Assembly (NCBI RefSeq): GCF_010725725.1
Contig: NZ_AP022599.1
Location: 3,038,001-3,102,000 of the forward strand
Direction of reading: 5' to 3'
Length of the DNA: 64,000 nt
Origin: Mycolicibacterium pulveris
Lineage (GTDB): Bacteria; Actinomycetota; Actinomycetes; Mycobacteriales; Mycobacteriaceae
This document shows positions 9,032 through 17,001 of the stretch, one piece after another (position 1 is the first letter of the stretch; the number at the start of each line of letters is the position of its first letter). A program made the position numbers and the translations under genes. The notes under the pieces are model-generated. The model was given only the letters and a program-made list of their open reading frames with translations, did not search any database and was not told where the DNA came from.

Positions 9032-10243
9032 TTATTTGGTTTCGACGGTGATGGGCAGGTGAGCGAACCCGCGGACGTTGCTCGAGTGCACGCGCACGGC
9101 GTTGGCCTCGTCGACCTCGTAGCCACGGATTCGTTTGAACAGTTCGGTCAGCGCGACCCGCGCCTCCATGCGGGCCAGGTGTGCGCCCAGGCAGAAGTGG
9201 GCGCCGCTGCCGAAGCTCATGAGCTTGGACCCGATGTCGCGACCGATGAGGTACGTGTCGGGATCGTCGAACACCCGCTCGTCACGGTGCGCGGACCCCG
9301 GCAGCAGCAACACGACGTCGCCGTCGGGAATCTTGGTGTCGTACAGGGTGAGATCGCCGACCACGGTGCGCGCGAGGATCTGGCTGGAGGTGTCGTAGCG
9401 CAACGTCTCCTCGACCCACAGCGGCACGCGGTCCAGATCGGCGTAGACGGGGGTCAGCTGGTCGGGGTTCCGGTGGCCCCAGAATGCCGCGTTGGCAAGC
9501 AGTTTGGTGGTGGTCTCGTTGCCGGCGATGACCATCAGGAACATGAACCCGAGGATTTCGTCGTCGGTGAGCCGGTCACCGTCGATCTCGGCCTCGAGAA
9601 GGGCGGTGGTGAGGTCGTCGGTCGGCTTCTTGCGGCGCTCGGCCACCATCTCCTGGTAGTAGACGATCAGGTTGATCGAGGCTTCCACGGCCGCCGGGGG
9701 CACGTCGGTGACACCCTCTTCGCGGTGCATGACACCGTCGGCCCACGCCCGCACCCGGGGGCGGTCGGCTTCGGGCACCCCCATCAGCTCGGAGATGACG
9801 TCCATGGGCAGCTTGCCCGCGAATTCGTCGACATAGTCGACGGTTCCGGAGCCGGCCTTCTCCAACATGGCGTCGAGGTGCCGCACCGCGATCTCGGTGA
9901 CCCTGGGCTCGAGTTCACGGATGCGACGCGGGGTGAAGCCCTTGGAGACCAGGGTGCGCAACCGCAGGTGTGCGGGGTCGTCCATGGCCAGAAACGACAT
10001 CGTCTTCGACGCGTGCGGGCCGCGCGAGGCCGGATCCAGTGACACGCCGTACTTGTTGGACAGCGTCGTGCTGTTGCGGAAGCCGGCCAACACATCGGCG
10101 TGCCGCGACAGCGCCCAGAACCCGAGCTCGTCGTTGCGGTACAGCGGCGCCTCGTCGCGCAGCCGCTTGTAATAGGGGTAGGGGTCTTCGTGGAAGTCGT
10201 AGTCGTAGGGGTCCAGCACCAGGTCGCTGGCCGGCACTGTCAC
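9032..10243 (-). CDS. cyp123: cytochrome P450 CYP123
   Basis: A 403-residue P450 in the position of Rv0766c. It shows VLDPYDYDFHEDPYPYYKRL at the N-terminus, I-helix VIAGNETTTKLLAN, ExxR in EETLRYDTSS, and haem loop FGSGAHFCLGAHLARMEARV. The GTG at 10243 is preferred because GGGAGAAG lies just upstream and it matches the M. tuberculosis N-terminus as I recall it; an ATG at 10264 is the alternative. It is cotranscribed with the TetR regulator 21 nt upstream. Substrate unknown; the ferredoxin of the operon could serve it. Confidence 0.9.
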   Translation of the reverse strand: MTVPASDLVLDPYDYDFHEDPYPYYKRLRDEAPLYRNDELGFWALSRHADVLAGFRNSTTLSNKYGVSLDPASRGPHASKTMSFLAMDDPAHLRLRTLVSKGFTPRRIRELEPRVTEIAVRHLDAMLEKAGSGTVDYVDEFAGKLPMDVISELMGVPEADRPRVRAWADGVMHREEGVTDVPPAAVEASINLIVYYQEMVAERRKKPTDDLTTALLEAEIDGDRLTDDEILGFMFLMVIAGNETTTKLLANAAFWGHRNPDQLTPVYADLDRVPLWVEETLRYDTSSQILARTVVGDLTLYDTKIPDGDVVLLLPGSAHRDERVFDDPDTYLIGRDIGSKLMSFGSGAHFCLGAHLARMEARVALTELFKRIRGYEVDEANAVRVHSSNVRGFAHLPITVETK

Positions 10244-10264
10244 TGTTCTTCTCCCAGGCTTCAT

Positions 10265-10873
10265 CTATGGATCCTCTCCGAGGATCAGGCCGACCACATA
10301 GCTGAGACGGTCGGCGATCTGGCGATAGGTGAAGGCGCCGCTGCCCGCGTTGACCAGCGCGCCGAAGAACGTCATCTCCAGCGCGGACAACGCGCGTGGG
10401 TCGGCGTCGGGGCCCATGGCCGAGCGGATGCGGCGATGGATCTCAGCGCCGATGCGCTCACGGACGCCGCGCACCGCCGGGTCGTTGCTGCTCAGCAGGG
10501 CCGTCGTGCAGGCGGCCGCGACTTCGGGTTCGTCGGCGACCATCAGCGCCATGCTGCGCAGCGTCTTCTCCACACGGGTCAACCGGCTTTCGTTGACGTC
10601 GGTGAAGTACGGCACCTGACGCATCAGGTCCAGGTAGACCTCGGCGATCAGATGGTTCTTCGACGAGAAGTAGGTGTAGGCCGTGGCCGGGGCGACCTTG
10701 GCGCGAGCGGCGACCCCGCGCACCGTCAGGTCGGCGTACGAGGACTCGCGCAGCATCTCCATACCCGCGGCGAGCACCCTGCGGAAGGTTTCCTCCTGAC
10801 GCCGGTTGCGCGTCGTCCCCCCGGCCGCCTCGGTGGCTGGGCCGCTGATCGCAACCGCTGGATCGCTGGACAC
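10265..10873 (-). CDS. TetR-family regulator heading the CYP123-CYP51 operon
   Basis: A 202-residue regulator equivalent to Rv0767c. The DNA-binding domain is near residues 25-75, with the recognition region VRGVAARAKVAPATAYTYFS typical of TetR. The start is a GTG 6 nt after TAACTT (minus strand, 10880-10885), so the operon mRNA is predicted to be leaderless. A perfect palindrome, GGACACGTGTCC, covers the start and transcription start point, which suggests autorepression. A near-identical site precedes the divergent aldA operon. The ligand is unknown. Confidence 0.9.
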   Translation of the reverse strand: MSSDPAVAISGPATEAAGGTTRNRRQEETFRRVLAAGMEMLRESSYADLTVRGVAARAKVAPATAYTYFSSKNHLIAEVYLDLMRQVPYFTDVNESRLTRVEKTLRSMALMVADEPEVAAACTTALLSSNDPAVRGVRERIGAEIHRRIRSAMGPDADPRALSALEMTFFGALVNAGSGAFTYRQIADRLSYVVGLILGEDP

Positions 10874-10879
10874 GTGTCC
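10868..10879. promoter_or_regulatory. operator candidate GGACACGTGTCC
   Basis: A perfect 12-bp palindrome overlapping the GTG start and predicted +1 of the TetR-cyp123-cyp51 operon and abutting its -10 (TAACTT). Its half-site GGACA recurs at 10980-10991 before aldA. Best explained as the binding site of the adjacent TetR. Confidence 0.6.
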
Positions 10880-10979
10880 AAGTTATCCGATGAGGGCATC
10901 GGCGGGCAAGCACGCAGGTAGAAGATGCCACGCTTGCCAGGCCCGATCACGGGGGACTATGGTTCGACTGATGTGTTCC

Positions 10980-10991
10980 GGACAGTTGTCC
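10980..10991. promoter_or_regulatory. operator candidate GGACAGTTGTCC before aldA
   Basis: It has the same GGACA-N2-TGTCC arms as the site at 10868-10879, placed 23 nt before the aldA ATG. It suggests that one TetR controls both divergent operons. Confidence 0.55.
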
Positions 10992-11014
10992 AGCAGCGTT
11001 CGATCGGAGGCCGG

Positions 11015-12481
11015 ATGGCACTGCTAGCCAATCGCGAGAGTCAGTTGTTCATCGACGGCAAGCTCGTCGCGGGTAGTGCAGGCACGTTCCCCACGATCAA
11101 CCCGGCCACCGAGGAGGTGCTCGGCGTCGCGGCCGACGGGAGCGCCGAGGACATGGGCCGCGCGATCGAGGCGGCGCGGCGCGCGTTCGACGAGACCGAC
11201 TGGTCGACGAACACCGAGCTGCGGGTGCGCTGCGTGCGTCAGCTGCAGCAGGCGATGACCGAGCGCGTCGAGGAACTTCGGGAGATCACGATCGCCGAGG
11301 TGGGAGCGCCGCGGATGCTCACATCGGCCGCACAGCTCGAAGGACCGGTCGCCGACCTGAGCTTCTGCGCCGACACCGCCGACAACTACCAGTGGACAAC
11401 CGATCTCGGGGTCGCCGAGCCGATGGGGATCAAGACGCACCGCACGCTGGCCCGCGAGGCCGTGGGGGTCGTCGGGGCCATCACACCGTGGAACTTTCCG
11501 CACCAGATCAACCTGGCCAAACTCGGGCCCGCGCTGGCCGCGGGTAACACCGTCGTGCTCAAGCCGGCGCCGGACACCCCGTGGTGCGCGGCCGTGCTCG
11601 GCGAACTCATCGCCGAGCACACCGATATCCCGGCCGGTGTGGTCAACATCGTCACCTCCAGCGACCACGGTGTCGGCGCGCTGCTGTCCAAAGATCCACG
11701 GGTGGACATGGTTTCGTTCACCGGGTCCACGGCCACGGGTCGCAGCGTGATGGCTGACGGTTCGGCCACGCTCAAGAAGGTGTTCCTGGAACTCGGTGGC
11801 AAGTCGGCGTTCGTGGTGCTCGACGACGCCGATCTGGCCGGCGCCTGCTCGATGTCGGCGTTCACCGCGTCGATGCACGCGGGCCAGGGATGTGCGATCA
11901 CCACCCGGTTGCTGGTGCCCCGGGCCCGGTACGACGAGGCCGTCGACGCCGCCGCGGCGACGATGGCCGGGATCAAGCCGGGTGATCCCAACGACGCCGG
12001 AACCGTTTGCGGACCGCTGATCTCGGCGCGCCAGCGCGACCGCGTGCAGGGTTATCTCGACTCGGCGATCGCCGACGGCGGCAGGTTCGCCGCCGGCGGT
12101 GGCCGACCCGCCGACCGCGACAAGGGGTTCTTCATCGAGCCCACCGTGATCGCGGACCTGGACAACAACGCCAAGGCGGCGCGCGAGGAGATCTTCGGCC
12201 CGGTGCTGACCGTGATCGCCCACGACGGCGACGACGACGCGGTGCGCATCGCCAACGACTCGCCCTACGGCCTGTCGGGCACCGTGTTCTCCGCCGACCC
12301 CGAACGCGCCGCGGGCGTCGCAGCCCGGTTGCGGGTCGGCACGGTGAACGTCAACGGCGGGGTGTGGTATTCGGCCGACGTGCCGTTCGGCGGGTACAAG
12401 CAGTCCGGCGTCGGCCGGGAGATGGGGCTGGCCGGCTTCGAGGAATACCTGGAAATCAAGGCGATCGCGACAGCGGTCTGA
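11015..12481 (+). CDS. aldA: NAD-dependent aldehyde dehydrogenase
   Basis: A 488-residue aldehyde dehydrogenase equivalent to Rv0768. Diagnostic motifs are ITPWNFP, FTGSTATG, the catalytic Glu in LELGGKSA and the nucleophilic Cys in AGQGCAITTR, with PFGGYKQSGVGREMG near the end. The ATG at 11015 has GGAGG 4 nt upstream (11006-11010); an upstream in-frame start lacks a ribosome site. It probably oxidises aldehydes arising from the P450/alcohol dehydrogenase pathway encoded divergently, with which it shares a GGACA operator. Confidence 0.93.
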   Translation: MALLANRESQLFIDGKLVAGSAGTFPTINPATEEVLGVAADGSAEDMGRAIEAARRAFDETDWSTNTELRVRCVRQLQQAMTERVEELREITIAEVGAPRMLTSAAQLEGPVADLSFCADTADNYQWTTDLGVAEPMGIKTHRTLAREAVGVVGAITPWNFPHQINLAKLGPALAAGNTVVLKPAPDTPWCAAVLGELIAEHTDIPAGVVNIVTSSDHGVGALLSKDPRVDMVSFTGSTATGRSVMADGSATLKKVFLELGGKSAFVVLDDADLAGACSMSAFTASMHAGQGCAITTRLLVPRARYDEAVDAAAATMAGIKPGDPNDAGTVCGPLISARQRDRVQGYLDSAIADGGRFAAGGGRPADRDKGFFIEPTVIADLDNNAKAAREEIFGPVLTVIAHDGDDDAVRIANDSPYGLSGTVFSADPERAAGVAARLRVGTVNVNGGVWYSADVPFGGYKQSGVGREMGLAGFEEYLEIKAIATAV

Positions 12482-12569
12482 CTTTTCACCCGCCGAACGT
12501 GGATTACCAGCACGTGAAAGAGCGAAATACGTGCATCAATCCCACACTCGGCAGCGAGGAAGGAACAGG

Positions 12570-13322
12570 ATGGGGCAGTTCGACGACAAGGTCGCCATCG
12601 TCACCGGAGCCGGTGGCGGGATCGGCCAGGCCTACGCCGAGGCGCTCGCCCGTGAAGGCGCCGCGGTGGTGGTGGCCGACATCAACACCGAGGGCGCGCA
12701 GAAGGTCGCCGACGGCATCAAGGGCGAAGGCGGCACCGCGCTCGCGGTGCGCGTCGACGTGTCCGACCCGGAGTCGGCCAAGGAGATGGCCGCGCAGACG
12801 CTTTCGGAGTTCGGCGGCATCGACTACCTGGTCAACAACGCCGCGATCTTCGGCGGCATGAAGCTCGACCTGCTGCTCACCGTCGACTGGGACTACTACA
12901 AGAAGTTCATGAGCGTGAACATGGACGGCGCGTTGGTGTGCACCCGCGCGGTGTACAAGAAGATGGCCAAGCGCGGCGGCGGTGCGATCGTCAACCAGTC
13001 GTCCACGGCCGCATGGCTGTACGCGAACTTCTACGGCCTGGCCAAGGTCGGGGTCAACGGCCTGACCCAGCAGCTGTCGCGGGAACTGGGCGGGATGAAC
13101 ATCCGCATCAACGCGATCGCCCCTGGGCCGATCGACACCGAGGCCAACCGCACCACCACGCCGCAGGAGATGGTCGCCGACATCGTGAAGGGAATTCCGT
13201 TGTCGCGCATGGGTCAGACCGACGATCTGGTCGGCATGTGTCTGTTCTTGCTGTCGGACCAGGCCAAGTGGGTCACCGGCCAGATCTTCAACGTCGACGG
13301 CGGGCAGATAATCCGGTCATGA
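12570..13322 (+). CDS. short-chain dehydrogenase (Rv0769 type)
   Basis: A 250-residue SDR. TGAGGGIGQAYAE is the cofactor loop, VADINTEG indicates NAD preference (Asp after beta-2), NNAAIFGG is the NNAG segment, and NQSSTAAWLYANFYGLAK holds the catalytic Ser and the Y-x3-K (YGLAK). The C-terminal GQIFNVDGG is typical of FabG-like members. The start ATG has GAAGGAACAGG upstream. Its end overlaps the next gene by ATGA, so the two are coupled. Substrate unknown. Confidence 0.9.
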   Translation: MGQFDDKVAIVTGAGGGIGQAYAEALAREGAAVVVADINTEGAQKVADGIKGEGGTALAVRVDVSDPESAKEMAAQTLSEFGGIDYLVNNAAIFGGMKLDLLLTVDWDYYKKFMSVNMDGALVCTRAVYKKMAKRGGGAIVNQSSTAAWLYANFYGLAKVGVNGLTQQLSRELGGMNIRINAIAPGPIDTEANRTTTPQEMVADIVKGIPLSRMGQTDDLVGMCLFLLSDQAKWVTGQIFNVDGGQIIRS

Positions 13323-14170
13323 GCGACGATCTCAAGCTCGGGTACATCGGCCTCGGCAACATGGGGGCCCCGATGGCCAAGCGGCTGGTCGAGTGGCCGG
13401 GCGGGCTGGTCGTCTTCGACGTGCGCACCGAGGCGATGACCCCGCTTGCCGAACTCGGTGCGACGCTGGCCGACAGTGTCGCCGACGTCGCCGCCGCCGA
13501 CATCATCAGCGTCACGGTGCTCAACGACGAGCAGGTGCGCGGGGTGGTCGGCGAGTTGGCCGCACATGCCAAGCCGGACACCGTGATCGCGATCCACTCC
13601 ACGATCAGCCCCGAGACCGCCGTCGAACTCGCCGAACAGCTGAGGCCGCAACGCATCCACATCGCCGACGCCCCGGTCAGCGGCGGCGGCGGTGCGGCCG
13701 ACAAGGGTGAGCTCGCGGTGATGGTCGGCGCCGACCGCGAGGTCTACGAGCGCATCAAACCGGCATTCAAGCAGTTCGCCTCGCTGGTGGTGCACGCCGG
13801 AGAGCCGGGTGCCGGCACCCGAATGAAGTTGGCGCGCAATATGTTGACGTTCACCAGCTACGTCGCGGCCTGCGAGGCGATGAAGCTGGCCGAGGCCGCG
13901 GGGCTGAGCCTGCAGGCGCTCGGGCGGGTGGTGCGTCACAGCGACGCGCAGAGCGGCGGGCCTGGCGCGATCATCGTGCGCGAGGACATGAAGAACCTGA
14001 CGCCCGACCACTGGCTCTACGACGCGTTCACCCACACGCGGGGACTGGGCGAGAAGGACCTGAGCCTGGCACTGGCGCTCGGCGAGCAGACCCGCGTCGA
14101 CCTGCCGCTGGCCGAACTCGCGCTGAAGAATCTTGCCGCCGGACTCGGCGTGCCGCACACGAAGGAGTGA
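13319..14170 (+). CDS. 3-hydroxyisobutyrate dehydrogenase-like oxidoreductase
   Basis: A 283-residue beta-hydroxyacid dehydrogenase equivalent to Rv0770. It shows IGLGNMGAPMAKRL (dinucleotide loop), DAPVSGGGGAADKGELAVM (substrate loop) and the catalytic Lys region GTRMKLARNML. Such enzymes oxidise 3-hydroxy acids or reduce semialdehydes with NAD(P). It starts inside the stop of the SDR gene (ATGA) and ends against the next gene, so the four genes from aldA on form one operon. The precise substrate is unknown. Confidence 0.88.
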   Translation: MSDDLKLGYIGLGNMGAPMAKRLVEWPGGLVVFDVRTEAMTPLAELGATLADSVADVAAADIISVTVLNDEQVRGVVGELAAHAKPDTVIAIHSTISPETAVELAEQLRPQRIHIADAPVSGGGGAADKGELAVMVGADREVYERIKPAFKQFASLVVHAGEPGAGTRMKLARNMLTFTSYVAACEAMKLAEAAGLSLQALGRVVRHSDAQSGGPGAIIVREDMKNLTPDHWLYDAFTHTRGLGEKDLSLALALGEQTRVDLPLAELALKNLAAGLGVPHTKE

Positions 14171-14175
14171 GTGAG

Positions 14176-14628
14176 ATGGACGAGCTGCGCCGAAAGGGCC
14201 TCGAGAAGATGAACGAGGTCTACGGCTGGGAGATGCCCGACATCGAGGGCGACCCGTACTTCGACCTCACCGTCGACCATCTCTTCGGGACCATCTGGAC
14301 GCGTCCGGGCCTGTCGATGCGCGACAAGCGGATCATGACGCTGACCGCGGTGACCGCCGTCGGGAACTCCGAGCTCGCCGAGATCCAGGCCAACGCGGCG
14401 CTGGCCAACGGAGAGATGACCGAGGACGAGCTCAAGGAGATGGCGGTCTTTCTGACCCACTACCTCGGGTTCCCGCTGGGCTCGAAGCTGGACGGGGCCG
14501 TCAGCAAGGTGATCAAGACACGCAGGAAGGCGGCCGCAAAAGGACAAAGCGAGGACAAGAAAGCGAATGTCAACGCCGCGGTGAAGATGCACTCCGGCGG
14601 GACGGTGCACGACGAACATGACAAGTAG
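14176..14628 (+). CDS. carboxymuconolactone decarboxylase family protein
   Basis: A 150-residue AhpD/CMD-like protein equivalent to Rv0771. The conserved core is SMRDKRIMTLTAVTAVG followed by AALANGEMTEDELKEM and LGFPLGSKLD. The CxxC of AhpD is absent, so it is closer to lactone decarboxylases or gamma-carboxymuconolactone-like enzymes. The ATG at 14176 is chosen because AAGGAG ends 8 nt before it; a GTG at 14167 overlaps that site. The C-terminus is an unusual Lys/Ala-rich tail (KAAAKGQSEDKKANVNAA). Confidence 0.85.
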   Translation: MDELRRKGLEKMNEVYGWEMPDIEGDPYFDLTVDHLFGTIWTRPGLSMRDKRIMTLTAVTAVGNSELAEIQANAALANGEMTEDELKEMAVFLTHYLGFPLGSKLDGAVSKVIKTRRKAAAKGQSEDKKANVNAAVKMHSGGTVHDEHDK

Positions 14629-15844
14629 GTACGCCGAGCTGTCGCGGGACCAGTTGGCCAAGCTGGTTCCGGAACTGCTGCTGATCGGCCAGATGATCGA
14701 CCGGTCCGGAATGGCCTGGTGCATCAGCAATTTCGGTCGCGAGGAGATGCTGCAGATCGCGATCGAGGAATGGATGGGCTCCAGCCCGATCTACACCAGG
14801 CGGATGCAGAAGGCGCTGCGCTACGAGGGCGACGACGTCATCACCATCTTCAAGGGCCTGCAGCTCGACATCGGCGCCCCGCCGCAGTTCATGGATTTCC
14901 GCTACACCGTGCACGACCGCTGGCACGGTGAGTTCCAGCTCGACCACTGCGGCGCGCTGCTCGACGTCGAACCGATGGGTGAGGACTACGTGCGCGGCAT
15001 GTGCCACGACATCGAGGACCCCACCTTCGACGCCACCGCCGTCGCCACCAACCGCAAGGCGCAGATCCGTCCCATCCACCGTCCGCCGCGCGAGCCCGCC
15101 GACCGTGAACCGCATTGCGCGTGGACGGTGATCATCGACGAGTCCTATCCGCCCGTCGAGGACCACCCCGTGCTCGACGTGGTCCGCCGAACCCGCGCCG
15201 CGCGAATTGAACTCGACCCGATCGACCCCGATGACGAGGGCCAGGCGGACTACTCGGGGCCGCTGGTGTCGGACCTGGACTTCGCCGCGTTCTCCCGCTC
15301 GGCGCTGGTGCGCATGGCCGACGAGGTCTGCCTGCAGATGCACCTGCTGAACCTCTCGTTCGTCATCGCCGTCGGCAAGCGCGCGGGCACCGACACCGAG
15401 CTGGCCACCGACATCTGCACCAAACAGCTCATCGGCGTCGCGGGATTGGGCGCCGAGCGCATCCACCGCGCACTGGACCTGCCCGGCGGTATCGAGGGTG
15501 CGATGCGGGTGCTGCGCTTGCATCCGCTGCTGAACCCGGCCGCCTACGTCGACGCCGAGCTCGGGCCGGACGTCGCGCACCTGCGCCGCTCGTCCGCGCA
15601 CGAGGACGGCGCGTGGGCCGCGTTGGTGACGCCGGACGAGAAGCGCCCGCTGCAGGCGATCGTCGCGGCCGTCGATCCCCACCTCGACGTGGAAATCGCC
15701 GGGGGAGCGCAGGATTGGACCGCGCGCGTCGTCGAAACCGACACCGCCGCCAAGGAGTTCTCGGAGGTGTCGGTGGCCAAGGTGAGCGGCGGGGCGACGT
15801 TCGCGTTCCAGCCGCGCAAGTCGCTGCCGCTCACCGTGCTCTAG
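14618..15844 (+). CDS. conserved hypothetical protein, 408 aa
   Basis: I do not recognise this family. It overlaps the preceding gene by 11 nt, so it is the last gene of the aldA operon. It is soluble, with no signal peptide. Notable stretches are GMAWCISNFGREEMLQIAIE near residue 30, FRYTVHDRWHGEFQLDHCGA (residues 88-107, His/Cys/Asp-rich and a plausible active or metal site), GMCHDIEDPTFD near 127, and a helical C-terminal half with RSALVRMADEVCLQMHLL. It is absent at this position in M. tuberculosis as I recall it. Context suggests a role in the oxidative pathway encoded around it. Confidence 0.65.
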   Translation: MTSRYAELSRDQLAKLVPELLLIGQMIDRSGMAWCISNFGREEMLQIAIEEWMGSSPIYTRRMQKALRYEGDDVITIFKGLQLDIGAPPQFMDFRYTVHDRWHGEFQLDHCGALLDVEPMGEDYVRGMCHDIEDPTFDATAVATNRKAQIRPIHRPPREPADREPHCAWTVIIDESYPPVEDHPVLDVVRRTRAARIELDPIDPDDEGQADYSGPLVSDLDFAAFSRSALVRMADEVCLQMHLLNLSFVIAVGKRAGTDTELATDICTKQLIGVAGLGAERIHRALDLPGGIEGAMRVLRLHPLLNPAAYVDAELGPDVAHLRRSSAHEDGAWAALVTPDEKRPLQAIVAAVDPHLDVEIAGGAQDWTARVVETDTAAKEFSEVSVAKVSGGATFAFQPRKSLPLTVL

Positions 15845-16353
15845 GCATCGCGGTTGCCGTTGGCCAGCTCCTGATACTCGCCCGCCAGCGCGCGCATCCG
15901 CTCGGCGATGGCACACAGATCCTCGTGCGAACGTCGAACGATGTCCGCGACGTCGCCGGCCCCCTTGCTGACCACGGGCCAGATCGTCGGCTCGCGGGCA
16001 TCCGGCGGGGACGTGCTTGCCGTCGCGTCGAGCACCCACTGCTTGACGGCATCCAGGTCGCGACGGCCGGCCGCGACCACGGCCGCGGAGCGATCCAGCT
16101 CGGCGGCCAGCCGCCGATCCAGGTCGGCCATCGCGCCGAGTGTCCGGCCGTGGCGCAGGTTGGCATCCGCGTACGTGTCCGCCGAGGTGCCGGTCCAGTC
16201 GGCGGCGGGCGCGGCGGACTCCACGTCGGCTTGCAGCGACCGCAGCTGCGCGCTTCGATCGAGCTCGGCGCCGGTGTGCGGATCGTCCTCGCCGAACGTG
16301 GCGCGCGCACGCGACCACGTCGTCAAGAAACCCTCCAAGGCGTCCACGATCAT
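15841..16353 (-). CDS. EspA/EspE-like type VII secretion-associated protein
   Basis: A 170-residue, almost wholly helical protein. It has the pattern of the N-terminal domain of the EspA/EspE family: ARATFG...G.ELDRSAQLRSLQ, a W-x-G turn in DWTGTSADTYADAN, then AADLDRRL-like and VVAAGRRDLDAVKQWV helices. No signal peptide is seen. It is the last gene of a P450-TetR-Esp minus-strand set, 38 nt after the TetR. No ESX genes occur in the window, so it is an orphan. Start ATG 16353; longer readings enter the TetR gene. The family call is by pattern memory only. Confidence 0.55.
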   Translation of the reverse strand: MIVDALEGFLTTWSRARATFGEDDPHTGAELDRSAQLRSLQADVESAAPAADWTGTSADTYADANLRHGRTLGAMADLDRRLAAELDRSAAVVAAGRRDLDAVKQWVLDATASTSPPDAREPTIWPVVSKGAGDVADIVRRSHEDLCAIAERMRALAGEYQELANGNRDA

Positions 16354-16391
16354 CAGTCTATGGCGGCCCGAGTACCGCACCGAACGCCAAA

Positions 16392-16988
16392 TTACTGCGT
16401 TGGTAGTGCCGCACCAACCCACCGTCGCAGGTAATCGCGCAGCTCGACGCCCTGCCGCGGTGGCCGGCCGGGGTCGATGACGAAGGACTGGATGATCCGC
16501 AGCAGGTGCTCGGCCAGGTCGTCGAGATCGTCGTCGTCGAACCCCAGCGCGGCCCAGTCGACGTCGAACCGGCGCAGCATCGCGTCGGCGAACCGCAGCG
16601 CCACGTCGGACGTCACCGTCTGGCTGAAGTCGCTGGCCCTGCCCGGCATGAGCAGCAGGCCGATGTGTTTGTCCTTGGGGATCCACTCCAGTGCGGTGGC
16701 GATGCCCTCGGCGACCGCCTCCCGCGGATCGGTGATCCCCTGCAGGTGCTCGGCCAGCCGGTCGAGGAAGTCGGTGGCCGCGCGTTGCGCCGAGGCCTGC
16801 AGCAAGGCGTCGGTGCTGGGGAAATAGCGGTACACCGTCTGCCGGGTCACCCCCAGGGTGCGGGCCACGTCGGCGATGGAGAACTCCGCGCCACGTGCGT
16901 CGATCGCCTTGCCCGCGGCGTCGAGGATCCGGTTGATGGCCTCGTCGTCGGTCGCGGGCGTCGAACCGGACCAACCGTGGGTGCGCAC
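16392..16988 (-). CDS. TetR-family regulator
   Basis: A 198-residue TetR protein. The helix-turn-helix is FSIADVARTLGVTRQTVYRY at about residues 36-55, strongly TetR-like. The C-terminal ligand domain includes HLQGITDPREAVAEG and a Trp-rich last helix (LRRWVGAAL). It begins 13 nt after the CYP125-like P450 stop and is probably cotranscribed with it. A candidate operator (ATACAC/GTGTAT) lies in front of the P450. Ligand unknown, perhaps the P450 substrate. Confidence 0.88.
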   Translation of the reverse strand: MRTHGWSGSTPATDDEAINRILDAAGKAIDARGAEFSIADVARTLGVTRQTVYRYFPSTDALLQASAQRAATDFLDRLAEHLQGITDPREAVAEGIATALEWIPKDKHIGLLLMPGRASDFSQTVTSDVALRFADAMLRRFDVDWAALGFDDDDLDDLAEHLLRIIQSFVIDPGRPPRQGVELRDYLRRWVGAALPTQ

Positions 16989-17001
16989 GTCGAAATCTTA
17001 C

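Noticed and set aside
12483..12516. TTTCAC/GTGAAA inverted repeat in front of the SDR gene
   Set aside because: Only 6-bp arms 22 nt apart in a short operon gap; expected by chance.
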